A DNA stretch of 64,000 nt from an uncultured Clostridia bacterium (GCA_934271255.1 CAKQQS010000002.1:1-64000); one strand, 5' to 3'; shown: positions 16,708-26,278, numbered from the stretch's first letter. Numbers and translations: made by a program. Notes: generated by a model not told the origin, from the sequence alone.

Positions 16708-16738
16708 AAACGGCGTCTTTGTGATAAAGACGCCGTTT
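16708..16738 (-). terminator. Terminator of the lipoprotein gene at 16770-17873
   Basis: A 13-bp perfect stem (AAACGGCGTCTTT at 16708-16720 with 16726-16738) and a 5-base loop. On the minus strand it ends in five T and lies 31 bases past the stop. On the plus strand no T-run follows, yet the stem may also stop read-through from the TetR-type gene. Confidence 0.8.
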
Positions 16739-16769
16739 AATGTAAAATCAGTGCAATTATTGAGTTTTG

Positions 16770-17873
16770 TTACGCCCTTACAAAACTTGTAAGCGTGTAT
16801 TCCAACGAGCCGTTCAGATAAACGATAGGATCTATAAACTTAACCATAACGTTAGCGTAAAGTTTCGGTTGAGATTCTTTTTCGGCATTTTCTTTGTTTA
16901 CGAAATATGCTGTTTTGCTCGTTCCCGAATAAGATTTATTATTGAGAGTGATAATCGTTTTGTAGCAATCGAAAGTCTTTTCGGCTGTGGCAGAGTCGCT
17001 GCCGACTTCTTTGCTTAAAGCGGCAGTCGTTTGGCTTGCCGTATCGGTCGCAACTTTGACGTTGAGAGTTTTCTTAGCCGCTTCCGTCGGCTCGAAAACG
17101 TTGAGCGTGCTGTTGAACTTTTTAGTCAAAAGCCCGCGTATAACGAAAAGAAGTTGGTCGTTATCAAACGTAGAAGTTACTTTTTTAACTTGTCTGTTTT
17201 TTGACGTGGCGTCTTTTTTGACTATGCCGTTCGCACGGAAATAAGCAAGAGTGTCTTCGTCATCGCTTTCAATAAAACTGTTTACCGAGTTTTTGAAATA
17301 AGTCGTCGTTATTTTATAACGCATTTTTTTAACGGTAAGCAAATTGATCGGCGTAGTCGATTTATATTCTTTTACCGCATAAACGGGCTTAAAGCCGTGT
17401 TCCATATTTTGGAAATATACGGTTGAAGTTATTACGTCTTTGTTTTCACCTTTAAACTCGATTGTTTCTTCGCCTATTTTATAACTGCCTTCCATATAAA
17501 GAGCGGTGGTCAAAACGTAAATCGCGCCTTCGTAATCTTTCGTTACTGCGGCAAAATCGTCGTCGGAGTTCATTTTTTCTTTAAGAGCGTTAAGGGTGCT
17601 GTGAGTAAACTTTATTTCGTAAGTGCCTTTCAGATCGTAATCGCCCGAAGTTATTCCGACGATAGTAGACGTCGCTTTTTCGCCTAACTTAAACGAAACG
17701 TCGTAAACTGCTGTTTCGGTATAACCGTCAAGCGCGTTTCCCGTACCCGTCGGGGTATAGTTGTCGTTGAAATTAAGCGTTACTGCGTTACACCCGCAAC
17801 CGCAAGCGGTAGCGAAAGGAATTATTAAACAGCAAATCAACGCCGTTATCGTTATAAAAATGTTTCTTTTCAT
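16770..17873 (-). CDS. Lipoprotein of unknown function
   Basis: A 367-residue protein with a signal peptide and a Cys-rich lipobox (TACGCGC; Cys 24 is the likely lipidated residue). The mature part is Lys/Thr-rich and beta-strand-rich, with no motif I recognise. A striking feature is its leader: a duplicated 98-bp element capable of folding into four hairpins lies directly upstream, after a good minus-strand promoter (18134-18162), giving a leader of about 250 bases. AAAGG lies ten bases before the ATG. A terminator follows. The gene therefore is a single unit, probably controlled at the RNA level; the function remains open. Confidence 0.75.
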   Translation of the reverse strand: MKRNIFITITALICCLIIPFATACGCGCNAVTLNFNDNYTPTGTGNALDGYTETAVYDVSFKLGEKATSTIVGITSGDYDLKGTYEIKFTHSTLNALKEKMNSDDDFAAVTKDYEGAIYVLTTALYMEGSYKIGEETIEFKGENKDVITSTVYFQNMEHGFKPVYAVKEYKSTTPINLLTVKKMRYKITTTYFKNSVNSFIESDDEDTLAYFRANGIVKKDATSKNRQVKKVTSTFDNDQLLFVIRGLLTKKFNSTLNVFEPTEAAKKTLNVKVATDTASQTTAALSKEVGSDSATAEKTFDCYKTIITLNNKSYSGTSKTAYFVNKENAEKESQPKLYANVMVKFIDPIVYLNGSLEYTLTSFVRA

Positions 17874-17902
17874 ACTATTAAACCTTTAAAAATGTTTTAT
17901 TG

Positions 17903-18000
17903 CGATAAAATCTTGCCCTAACGGGCTTGCAAAGTAAGATACTTTGCGGTTTCGGTTGAAATACGTCGTCGTTAAACCATTGCAAGCAAGTTTAACTCCT
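17903..18000 (-). repeat. 98-bp structured direct repeat, proximal copy
   Basis: Identical to the copy at 18033-18130 except for two adjacent bases. Read on the minus strand it starts AGGAGTTAAAC and can form four hairpins: GUUAAAC with GUUUAAC; UUUC with GAAA; GCAAAGUA with UACUUUGC; GCCC with GGGC. It is preceded on that strand by a TATAAT (18007-18002) and ends 30 bases before the lipoprotein start at 17873. Confidence 0.85.
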
Positions 18001-18017
18001 GATTATAACCTTCAAAC

Positions 18018-18043
18018 AGATTTTATCTTAGTCGATAAAATCT
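18018..18043. repeat. Inverted repeat between the two 98-bp copies
   Basis: AGATTTTATC (18018-18027) and GATAAAATCT (18034-18043) form a 10-bp AT-rich stem with a 6-base loop, overlapping the end of the distal copy. A shorter, similar stem follows the proximal copy (about 17894-17911). A role in folding or weak pausing is possible. Confidence 0.5.
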
Positions 18044-18130
18044 TGCCCTGGCGGGCTTGCAAAGTAAGATACTTTGCGGTTTCGGTTGAAATACGTCGTC
18101 GTTAAACCATTGCAAGCAAGTTTAACTCCT
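18033..18130 (-). repeat. 98-bp structured direct repeat, distal copy
   Basis: Same element as 17903-18000, 130 bp apart start to start. The only differences are the two middle bases of the loop of the GCCC/GGGC hairpin (GUUA in one, GCCA in the other), so all stems are kept. A promoter at 18134-18162 would start transcription at about its first base on the minus strand. Confidence 0.85.
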
Positions 18131-18133
18131 AGT

Positions 18134-18162
18134 ATTATATCATAATAGAAAGTATTAAACAA
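18134..18162 (-). promoter_or_regulatory. Promoter in front of the structured repeats
   Basis: Minus strand: TTGTTT (18162-18157), 17-bp spacer, TATAAT (18139-18134) with an extended -10 TG. Start expected near 18127, within the first bases of the distal repeat. Confidence 0.65.
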
Positions 18163-18211
18163 GAAAAAAACGTAAAGTTTAAAAAAAATCCTATTATCGG
18201 GACGAATATTG

Positions 18212-18220
18212 TGCTATAAT
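18212..18220 (+). promoter_or_regulatory. Extended -10 promoter of addB
   Basis: TGCTATAAT at 18212-18220 without a clear -35. Transcription would start near 18227, 24 bases before the TTG start of addB. Confidence 0.5.
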
Positions 18221-18250
18221 GAAAACAACGGATAAAAGGGAGAAAGGATT

Positions 18251-21200
18251 TTGACAAAAATAAGCATTATAAAATGCTCGTCTTATGCGGATTGCGTATC
18301 GGTTTTGGCAGATAAAGTAAAATGTACTTCGAGCCTGACCGAAAACAATATAGTATTTTGCGAAGACAAGTTAACTCTTACCATCGAAAAAGCAATTTTG
18401 AAAAAATACGGCGGAAGTTTCGATACCGTCGTTACGACGTTTAAAAGATTTTTGGCAATGCGTTCTTCTGTCGATAACGTTTTGAACAAATCGGGTTCGG
18501 CAGTCGTTCTTAAAAGGATTTTAAACGAGCACAATTCGGATTTTAAATACGTTTGCAAAAAGAATTACGCAAGTTTGCCGTTAACCGTTTATAACGTAAT
18601 AAGCCAACTTATAAGTTCAAACGTTACTGCGGAAGATATTGCCGAGTGCGCCGAAAAGACGGAAGGGGTTTTAAGCGCAAAACTTCAAGATATATCTTTG
18701 GCGTATAAATTGTATTTTGACGAAATAAACGATAAATGGTTAGATTCGGGTACTTATCTTAGCGAACTTCCGAAAGTTATCGCAAAAGATGAAAATATAA
18801 GCGGACAAGACGTTTATCTGGTCGGTTATTCTTCCTGGACGGCGCAGGCGGTGGAAATCGTAAAATCGCTGTGTCTGCACGCAAAAAGCGTAACGCTGTT
18901 TACCGTTTACGGAGAAAACGAAGGCGTATATTTGAACGAAATATACAACAAGTTTACAAAAGCGTGCAGAAAAATAAACGCGGAATATACCGAAGAAACC
19001 TACGAAAACGTTAATGAAAAACAATGCGTTAAACTTTTAAAAAAATACTTGTATAATCCCGAAGTTTTCAGCAAATCTTATAAGCCTGACACGAACGCAA
19101 AAGGCGTGTTCGTTTATAAGGCGAAAGACGTTGGGGACGAATGCGAATACGTAGCAAAAATAATTAAAGACGGTGTTATAGACAAGGGTAAACGCTATCG
19201 TGATTTTGCCGTTGCGACGGGAAGTATGTCAAATTATTTAGGGACCGTGAAAAGGGTTTTCGACGAGTACGGTATACCCATGTTTTGCGACGTAAAAAAG
19301 AAACTATCGGACAGTCTGGCGTTCAGATTCGTAGAAAAAGCCTTTTTAGCGGTTAAACAAAACTTTGACAAAGACGACGTGTACGCTCTTATCGAAAACA
19401 AGTTGTTTTTAAACGACGTTGCGAAAAAAGACGCATATACCCGAAAAGCGAAAGCGAAAGGTTTTAACAGAGTGCGCTTTTTACGCGGGTTTAACGACGG
19501 CGAATCCGAGCCTGTTACTAAAAAATTAAACAAAATTAAAGAAATAACTATAAAAAACGGTACGGCGCAAGCATACGCCGATGCGATAGCAACGTTGTTT
19601 TCCGCCTTTAACGTGGAAAAAGAAATTAAAAACGTTTGTCAGACTTTAAACGATTTAGGCGAACGGGAAGAAAGCGCGTTTTTGTCGCAATGCGTTAAAA
19701 AATTAAACGAACTCACGAAAACGATAAGCGATTTATACGGCGAGTTGCCGATAAAACTCGACGAATATTTACAACTATTAAAAGCAGGCGCGGAAGCGAG
19801 CGAAATAGCCGTTATTCCGCAATCGAGCGACGCTGTTTATTTTGCCGAACTTAAAGATATCCGGCTTCGCAACGTAGATACTTTGTTTGCGATAGGGTTA
19901 AATGGCGATATACCTTTCGGAAAATCGGACACCGCGCTTTTAACGGACGCCGATTTAGACAGTTTGGAAGACCTCAGGTCGCTTATAGAACCGAAAGTCG
20001 CGCTTGTAAACGACAGAGAAAAAGAAAATCTTTGCCTTGCGTTATTATCTTTTAAAGACAGGCTTGTTTTAAGCAATGCTATTAAAACGGCAACGGGCGA
20101 AAAGAACTCGGAAAGCGAAATTATAATGTATATCGAAAAGATTTTCGGTGAAAAAATATCGAAAAACTTTAAGGATTTACGGAATACGGAAGACGTAAGA
20201 ATTATATCGAGAAACTATTTGTCGTATAAACCCGCAGTCAAAGAGTTTGCAAAAAATTGTTCTTCATACGCCGAAGATATAAACAGCGATTTGGACGCGC
20301 CTTCGTCTTTTTATCACGCGGTTGACCAAGACTCGAAAGAATTGCTTAAACAAATAGTAGCCGACGGTAAAAAGCCGTATTCGGCGGAAAAACTCTCGGA
20401 TTCGTTAATAGGCGAAAATATAAGCGTAAGCAAACTTGAATCGTATTTTTCTTGTCCGTATAAAGAATTCGCAAACCACACGCTGAAACTTGCGGAAGAA
20501 GAGTCGGGCGAAATCAAGCCGTTAGACATCGGTAATATTATACATAACGTGCTTGACTCTTTCGTGTCCGGTCTGGATAATATAAAAAACATCGAAGACG
20601 TAAAAAAATACGCCGAGAAATATGCAGACGAAGTTATATCGTCCGACGAATACAAAGGTTATGCCGAAACGCCGAAAGGCGCGTATCGACTTAACAAAAC
20701 AAAAGATGAATCTGTAAGAATCGCGACCGCACTGTACGAACAGTTCAGTAACTCTTCGTTTAAGCCTTACGGCACCGAATTGTCGTTTGGAAAAGGAGAA
20801 AAACTTGACGGCGTTAAAATCGCGGGTAAAAAAGGCGACGCTATTTTGAACGGTAAAATCGACAGAGTAGACGTGAGTGAAAAATACGCGAGAGTTATCG
20901 ACTATAAAACGGGCTCGGAAATTAAAAATCTCGAAGAACTTCTGTATACGGGAAATAAAATCCAGGCGTTTTTGTATTTACACGCGTTAAAGGGGCTGGG
21001 GAAAATCCCTTCGGGCGTATATTACGAATATTTAAGAGATTCTTTCAACGACGGAAAAAAACTCGAATACGCGTTGGAAGGGTTTACGTTAAACAGCGAA
21101 GAAGTAGTTAGAGCGTCCGACGGCAAAATCGATGAAGACGGTAAATCGGCAATATTAGACGTAACGCTCAAAGACGGTAAAGTTAAAGACAAAAAGTCGG

Positions 21201-21442
21201 TTTTGGAAGAAGACGTATTCAACGCTTTCGTCGATTATTCTTACAAAGTGGCTGCGAGCGGCGTTTCGGATATGCAAGACGGATTTATTGCCCCGACGCC
21301 GTATAAAGAGAGTTGCAAGTATTGCGAATATAACGCGTTATGCGGTTTTGAAAACAACGTAACGGGTATTACAAGACAGGTTTCAAACGTAACGAAAGAA
21401 ACTATTTTAAATATTAAAGACGAAGAAGGGGGTAACGTATGA
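18251..21442 (+). CDS. addB: AddB/RexB subunit of the recombination helicase-nuclease
   Basis: A 1063-residue partner of AddA in double-strand break repair. The C-terminal RecB-type nuclease is visible: an upstream Cys in FSCPYKEF (about 733), the VIDYKTG motif of the PD-(D/E)XK core (about 881), and C-x2-C-x5-C (CKYC...LC, about 1021-1030), which with the first Cys would hold the 4Fe-4S cluster known in AddB. The N-terminus has no GxxGxGKT loop, as in RexB proteins, so this subunit probably does not use ATP. The start is a TTG at 18251, with GGGAG eight bases upstream and no ATG nearby. The stop overlaps the AddA start by four bases, so the two are translationally coupled. Confidence 0.88.
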   Translation: MTKISIIKCSSYADCVSVLADKVKCTSSLTENNIVFCEDKLTLTIEKAILKKYGGSFDTVVTTFKRFLAMRSSVDNVLNKSGSAVVLKRILNEHNSDFKYVCKKNYASLPLTVYNVISQLISSNVTAEDIAECAEKTEGVLSAKLQDISLAYKLYFDEINDKWLDSGTYLSELPKVIAKDENISGQDVYLVGYSSWTAQAVEIVKSLCLHAKSVTLFTVYGENEGVYLNEIYNKFTKACRKINAEYTEETYENVNEKQCVKLLKKYLYNPEVFSKSYKPDTNAKGVFVYKAKDVGDECEYVAKIIKDGVIDKGKRYRDFAVATGSMSNYLGTVKRVFDEYGIPMFCDVKKKLSDSLAFRFVEKAFLAVKQNFDKDDVYALIENKLFLNDVAKKDAYTRKAKAKGFNRVRFLRGFNDGESEPVTKKLNKIKEITIKNGTAQAYADAIATLFSAFNVEKEIKNVCQTLNDLGEREESAFLSQCVKKLNELTKTISDLYGELPIKLDEYLQLLKAGAEASEIAVIPQSSDAVYFAELKDIRLRNVDTLFAIGLNGDIPFGKSDTALLTDADLDSLEDLRSLIEPKVALVNDREKENLCLALLSFKDRLVLSNAIKTATGEKNSESEIIMYIEKIFGEKISKNFKDLRNTEDVRIISRNYLSYKPAVKEFAKNCSSYAEDINSDLDAPSSFYHAVDQDSKELLKQIVADGKKPYSAEKLSDSLIGENISVSKLESYFSCPYKEFANHTLKLAEEESGEIKPLDIGNIIHNVLDSFVSGLDNIKNIEDVKKYAEKYADEVISSDEYKGYAETPKGAYRLNKTKDESVRIATALYEQFSNSSFKPYGTELSFGKGEKLDGVKIAGKKGDAILNGKIDRVDVSEKYARVIDYKTGSEIKNLEELLYTGNKIQAFLYLHALKGLGKIPSGVYYEYLRDSFNDGKKLEYALEGFTLNSEEVVRASDGKIDEDGKSAILDVTLKDGKVKDKKSVLEEDVFNAFVDYSYKVAASGVSDMQDGFIAPTPYKESCKYCEYNALCGFENNVTGITRQVSNVTKETILNIKDEEGGNV

Positions 21443-24400
21443 CGGACATGCTCCAAGAAAACAAAACAAAACAAAACGTTGCCATAACCGACCATTCGGG
21501 TAATATGCTCGTTTCTGCTTCCGCAGGTAGCGGTAAAACGTATACGATGATAGAGAGAATTATCGATATTATTTTGAAAGGCGAAGCGCACGTTGACGAA
21601 ATATTAGCGGTAACGTTTACGAAATCTGCGGCGCAAGAAATGAAAGACAGACTTAAAATCGCTCTTTCAAAAGCGGTTGCGGACGGTAAAAAAGAATTAA
21701 ACAAAGAGTTAAGAAAAGTTGCTTCGGCTTCTATATCGACGATAGATTCTTTTTGCGCGGATTTGGTAAGGACGTATTTTTTTGAAGTTGACGTCGATCC
21801 GGATTTTGAGATCATCGATAAAAACGAAGCGACTATTTTAAAAAATAAAGTAATCGATAATTTATTTGAAAAAAAATACGAAAGCAAGGACGAAGATTTT
21901 TACGAATTGCTTCAAATATTTTCAAGAAATCGCATGGACGACGATTTTAAAGAACTCATAATCAAACTTACCGATAAAGCGAACGTCGAAGAGAAAACCA
22001 TAGGCGTTTTGAGAGATAATTTGTCTAATTTCACGGAAGAGTTTTTTAAAGAAATGCTTAATTCGTTTAAGCAAAGATTCAACGTCGGATTAAACAAAAA
22101 AATCGCCGAAATAGACGAAATAACGAATAAGGCGAAAAAACTTAATATCGATAAGTTGGTAAGCGCAAGCGGGTATTGCGTCGATGCGTATAAAGAACTC
22201 GTTAAAAACGGCGATATTTATTCGCTTGTTGATTTTAAACTCGATCCGGCAGCAAATAAACCCAGAATGAAAGATCCCGATTTCGCAGCGGCGGAATTGC
22301 TTGATTCATACGTTGCTTTAAAAAACTCCGCAATGAAACTGATAAAAGACGCGAAAAAAGGGTTGACGGATTACGATAGCGATCTGAAAGGTTTTTTAGA
22401 TACGAAAAAAGATACCGAATTGCTTGTAAAACTTATCGAAGAGTACGCATTCGGGTACGCCGAAAAAAAGAAAGAATATTCAAAACTTGATTTTTCCGAT
22501 TTGAGTTGCAAAGCGTACGAAATACTTAAAAACAACGAGATAAGAGATAGAGTCGCAGGCAAATACAAATATATTTTTATAGACGAGTATCAGGACGTCA
22601 ACGGGCTTCAAGAAGCGATTTTCAAGAGTTTGGACAGAAACAATTTGTTTATGGTCGGCGATTTGAAACAAAGTATTTACGGATTCAGGGGATGTAATTC
22701 CGTCTTTTTTGCAAACAAAACGAAAGAATATAAGGACGCCGACGATAAAAAATTGATAGAACTCGTCGTAAATCACAGGAGCGCGCCTAACGTTTTGGAC
22801 TATTGTAATTTTGTTTTTACGAAACTTATGAAAGAAAACGCCGATATGCCGTATTCACCGCTCGTAACTTACGGCGGCTACGGAAAATATCGGGGGGAAT
22901 GTAAGTTTTATAACGTCGTCGGCGGTGAAGAGAAAGTCGAACCGGATAGGGTGTATAGTGTTCAACAAGACTACGAAAAAGGTATCGATAAAGACGAGGC
23001 GTCGAAAGTCGGCGTAATGGTAAAACAAATCATAAACGATATTATAGGCAGTAAATATTACGTTCCGCCGAAAGACAGACACGAGCCTATGGACGTTTCA
23101 GTCGACGATCCCGATAATTTGAAAACCGTAACCTACGGCGATATTGCGATACTCGTAGGAGAGTTCAACGAAAAGACGGAGTCTATGCTCGAAGTGTTGC
23201 GTAGAGCGGGAATACCCGTTACCACGCAGGGGGAATCCGATCTCGGCGAATATCCCGAAATCAAACAACTTATAAACGTTTTAAAGTTGATTGATTGTTA
23301 TTCGTCGGATATACCGCTTGCTTCGACTTTAAAACTCGTCGCGGGGCTGAACGAAGAAGAGTTAATTGAAATAAGAAAGTTTGCTTTTGACAGACGAGCG
23401 ACTTTTTTCGACGCGTACCAAAACGCTTTGAAAAAATGTAAAACCGAACTAGGCGACAAACTGAAAAAGTTCGACGCGTATTATACGAGTTTAAGGCAAC
23501 GCGCGGGTATTTTGTCCGTCTGTGAAATATTGCAAAAAGTCATACGAGAAAACGATTTGGATTTAAAATGGGGAAGTATGAAACTCGGCGAGTTCAGACT
23601 TGAAAGGGTTAATACTTTCCTTAATATCGTTGAAAGTTCAGGCGATTACGAAGTTTGTTCGTTTCTTAAAAAAGCGGAAAACGGCGATTGTCTTTCCGTG
23701 AACGAAGTTGGCGGAGAAAACGCGGTAACCGTAACCACGATACATAAGTCGAAAGGGCTAGAATACCCGATAGTAATACTTGCTAATATTCAAAACGAGT
23801 TTAATAAAAGAGATTTTCAGCAAGAAACCGTGTTTTACAACCGTAACTACGGATTGTCCTTAAAGACGTATGACAGGACTAATCGCAAAGTAAAAGACAA
23901 CTTGTACAGAAGATTTTTTGCCGAAAGCATGGGCGATTTTTTAAGGTATGAAAAAGTAAGGCTTTTTTACGTTGCATTGACCAGAGCAAAATATTCGATG
24001 TATTTGGTTGCGAGTAAAGCAAACAAAAACCTTGAACTCAAAGACGTGGAAAGCGCAAACAGTTTTTTTGACTTTTTGGAATGTACCGACGAATACGCTT
24101 ATACGGAAGTCGACGTTTCTACGCTCGATTTCAGAAGCGTTGCCACCGATGAAAAAGAGATTTACTTAAACGACGGCGACGAAGAATTAAAACGCATTAT
24201 AAAAAATAATTTAGCGTTCAGATATTCGTTTGACGAAGATATAAGTTTGCCTGAAAAGAGCAGTGTTACCGCGCTTACGCAAGAAGCGGATAAAAGCGAC
24301 GATTACGTACCCGTTTTATATAATTACGAAGACGACGAAGCGTTGGATAAAATCGCAAGGGGCGTTGCTTACCATAAATATTTGGAATTGTTCGATTTCG

Positions 24401-24804
24401 ATAAACGCATTTTAACGAAAGAGTTGAGTAAAGAAGATTCGGCGTATATCGACGAAGAAAAAATAGGAAGAATACTCGACTTGCATATATTTAAAGATTT
24501 GCAAGGCTATTCGACGTATAAAGAAAAAAAGTTTATGGCTAATATTTCGGCGGCGGAAATCGATAAAAATTATACGGGTAAAGAAAATATGGTCGTACAG
24601 GGGACTATCGACTTACTTGCAATAAAAAACGATAAAGCGATAATCGTCGATTATAAGTTCTCGAATAAAGATAAAGCCGAACTTGTAAAAAGGTACGCCA
24701 AACAACTTGAACTTTATAAAAAAGCGGTTGAAATATCTTTGAACGTAGAAGTCGAAAAAACGATACTCGTAAACTTACAAACCGAAGAAATTATCAATAT
24801 TTAG
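21439..24804 (+). CDS. addA: AddA/RexA helicase-nuclease subunit
   Basis: An 1121-residue UvrD-type helicase with a nuclease tail. Motifs in order: Walker A SASAGSGKT (26-34), VTFTKSAAQEM, DEYQDVN (about 378), the GDLKQSIYGFRG motif, HKSKGLEYPIV (about 768) and YVALTRAK (about 843), then the PD-(D/E)XK nuclease core IIVDYKFS near residue 1068. It unwinds and cuts broken DNA ends and loads RecA with AddB. Start ATG overlaps the addB stop by four bases. Size and motif order are usual for the Firmicutes AddA family. Confidence 0.95.
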   Translation: MTDMLQENKTKQNVAITDHSGNMLVSASAGSGKTYTMIERIIDIILKGEAHVDEILAVTFTKSAAQEMKDRLKIALSKAVADGKKELNKELRKVASASISTIDSFCADLVRTYFFEVDVDPDFEIIDKNEATILKNKVIDNLFEKKYESKDEDFYELLQIFSRNRMDDDFKELIIKLTDKANVEEKTIGVLRDNLSNFTEEFFKEMLNSFKQRFNVGLNKKIAEIDEITNKAKKLNIDKLVSASGYCVDAYKELVKNGDIYSLVDFKLDPAANKPRMKDPDFAAAELLDSYVALKNSAMKLIKDAKKGLTDYDSDLKGFLDTKKDTELLVKLIEEYAFGYAEKKKEYSKLDFSDLSCKAYEILKNNEIRDRVAGKYKYIFIDEYQDVNGLQEAIFKSLDRNNLFMVGDLKQSIYGFRGCNSVFFANKTKEYKDADDKKLIELVVNHRSAPNVLDYCNFVFTKLMKENADMPYSPLVTYGGYGKYRGECKFYNVVGGEEKVEPDRVYSVQQDYEKGIDKDEASKVGVMVKQIINDIIGSKYYVPPKDRHEPMDVSVDDPDNLKTVTYGDIAILVGEFNEKTESMLEVLRRAGIPVTTQGESDLGEYPEIKQLINVLKLIDCYSSDIPLASTLKLVAGLNEEELIEIRKFAFDRRATFFDAYQNALKKCKTELGDKLKKFDAYYTSLRQRAGILSVCEILQKVIRENDLDLKWGSMKLGEFRLERVNTFLNIVESSGDYEVCSFLKKAENGDCLSVNEVGGENAVTVTTIHKSKGLEYPIVILANIQNEFNKRDFQQETVFYNRNYGLSLKTYDRTNRKVKDNLYRRFFAESMGDFLRYEKVRLFYVALTRAKYSMYLVASKANKNLELKDVESANSFFDFLECTDEYAYTEVDVSTLDFRSVATDEKEIYLNDGDEELKRIIKNNLAFRYSFDEDISLPEKSSVTALTQEADKSDDYVPVLYNYEDDEALDKIARGVAYHKYLELFDFDKRILTKELSKEDSAYIDEEKIGRILDLHIFKDLQGYSTYKEKKFMANISAAEIDKNYTGKENMVVQGTIDLLAIKNDKAIIVDYKFSNKDKAELVKRYAKQLELYKKAVEISLNVEVEKTILVNLQTEEIINI

Positions 24805-24849
24805 TTTAAAACCTTTCATAACGGCAATAATCAAACAGACGGAGTTGTT

Positions 24850-25500
24850 ATGGAAGGTTTTTCTTTATATTTTTTTGACGTTTTAAAAAGTCTTGTGTCG
24901 TATATCGAATACGACGCGTTGTTTATCGTATCGTTAGCGATTGCGGTAATTCCCTTTTTGGTATTGTTTTCTTTATCGTTCATTTTAAAAAAATTAAAAG
25001 GAACAAAAAAACTTTCGTACCTTTTAGGCGAAGGCGCGTATATATTTATGTTTGCAAGCGTATCCGTATTGAAATCGGATGGTGATTTGACGGCAATGAT
25101 GTTTTATCCGTGCGTGATTGCGGCGATTTGTATTTTATTGTATTCGATTTTGTTGATACAGTCGGTATTTGCTAAAAAAATCGAAACGGAATGCGTAGAT
25201 ACGCAAGAGTTTAATTATTTTGACGACGACGATTATCTTGATAAAATAGAGTATATTCGTCCGTCGGCGATGAAAAAAACGAATACCGTGAGCCTTGACG
25301 AAACAAAACTCAAAGAATTGATAAAAAAGTGTTATTCTATGGATTTATCGCCCGAAGATAAAGACAAGGTTAAAAAAGTTGATTTTTTAAAAGATTCTTA
25401 CGAGATGGGCATAAATCCGACGGAAGATAAAATGAAGTTAAACGACGGCATAAGCGAATTGATAAACATCGTCGCTAAGGGAAACGGTAACGGTCGCTAA
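24850..25500 (+). CDS. Membrane protein of unknown function downstream of addA
   Basis: A 216-residue protein. The first 110 residues hold about three membrane helices (about 19-43, 57-72 and 82-108). The remaining 100 residues are charged and helix-rich and likely cytoplasmic, with an acidic FDDDDYLD stretch and a conserved-looking LDETKLKELIKKCYSMDLSPEDK segment. I recognise no family. It lies 45 bases after addA, and no separate promoter is evident, so it may be co-transcribed with addBA. A bidirectional hairpin terminator follows at 25568-25597. Confidence 0.65.
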   Translation: MEGFSLYFFDVLKSLVSYIEYDALFIVSLAIAVIPFLVLFSLSFILKKLKGTKKLSYLLGEGAYIFMFASVSVLKSDGDLTAMMFYPCVIAAICILLYSILLIQSVFAKKIETECVDTQEFNYFDDDDYLDKIEYIRPSAMKKTNTVSLDETKLKELIKKCYSMDLSPEDKDKVKKVDFLKDSYEMGINPTEDKMKLNDGISELINIVAKGNGNGR

Positions 25501-25567
25501 CGATTTTTACGTCTTTAATCACGTTTCGTTTGGTATAATGTTAAGAGCTTATTTTTTAGGTAATAAG

Positions 25568-25597
25568 AAAACAGTAAGCGCGGTTGCTTACTGTTTT
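25568..25597. terminator. Bidirectional terminator between convergent units
   Basis: 12-bp perfect stem (AAAACAGTAAGC at 25568-25579 with 25586-25597). The plus side ends in TTTT; the minus side ends in TTTT, three bases after the cysE stop. Confidence 0.75.
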
Positions 25598-25600
25598 AAA

Positions 25601-26278
25601 TTATGATTTTTGTTTAAATACCAAAATAGGTTTTGTTATGGTAACTTTGGTGTGCGGAGGGATGTTCTCGGCAATAAAAACGTTTGAACCGATCGTAACG
25701 TCGTTGCCGACGGTAACGTTTCCTAGGATAGACGCGCCCGAATAAATAGTAACGTCGTCGCCGATAGTGGGGTGGCGTTTTACTCCTTTTAGTTTTTTTC
25801 CTTCGCTAAGCGAAAGCGCGCCCAGCGTAACGCCTTGATACAGTTTGACTCGTTTACCTATAACGGTGGTTTCGCCTATAACTATGCCTGTGCCGTGGTC
25901 GATAAAAAACGGCGAGTCGATTTCTGCCGACGGGTGAACGTCTATACCCGTTTTTGAATGCGCTATTTCGCTTATCATTCTTGACTCTATTAAATAACCG
26001 AGTTTTCTCAGTTCGTGCGCTATTCTGTAATAAGAAATGGCAAGGTAACCGGGGTAAGCGATTTTGACTTCGTACGCCGAGTCCGCGGCGGGGTCGCTTT
26101 CCGTGAAGAAATCAACGTCTTTTTCTAATTTCGTCTTGACTTCGGCTAGGGCGTTTTTGTATAGTTTAGCCTTTTCGACGTTTTTTTCGATATACTTATA
26201 AAAACATTTTTCGATTTGAATATCGTTTTTTTCTAAAAAGAGTAATGATTGATTTATAAACTTTTCGTAATTCACCAT
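25601..26278 (-). CDS. cysE: Serine O-acetyltransferase
   Basis: A 225-residue enzyme making O-acetylserine from serine and acetyl-CoA, the first step to cysteine. The N-terminal helical half is followed by a left-handed parallel beta-helix of hexapeptide repeats (about residues 115-215). Seen: DVHPSAEID, the FIDHGTGIVIGET segment with the catalytic His, and GAxxLGNVTVG. The protein is the long Epsilon/Bacteroides-like form. The start overlaps the end of cysK by seven bases on the minus strand, so the pair is translated together and can form the cysteine synthase complex. Confidence 0.93.
   Translation of the reverse strand: MVNYEKFINQSLLFLEKNDIQIEKCFYKYIEKNVEKAKLYKNALAEVKTKLEKDVDFFTESDPAADSAYEVKIAYPGYLAISYYRIAHELRKLGYLIESRMISEIAHSKTGIDVHPSAEIDSPFFIDHGTGIVIGETTVIGKRVKLYQGVTLGALSLSEGKKLKGVKRHPTIGDDVTIYSGASILGNVTVGNDVTIGSNVFIAENIPPHTKVTITKPILVFKQKS

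Larger units (their letters stand above)
17903..18130 (-). ncRNA. Candidate tandem cis-regulatory RNA or duplicated small RNA
   Basis: Both copies and the 32-base spacer would be transcribed together in the leader of the lipoprotein gene from the promoter at 18134-18162. Two conserved folded units in a row before one gene recall tandem riboswitches; alternatively each copy, with a TATAAT 2-4 bases before it, is a small RNA gene. I do not recognise it as a named RNA family. Confidence 0.45.

Noticed and set aside
17903..18130. Possible CRISPR array
   Set aside because: There are only two copies, 98 bp each, with one 32-bp spacer and no cas gene; a short repeat with many spacers is needed.
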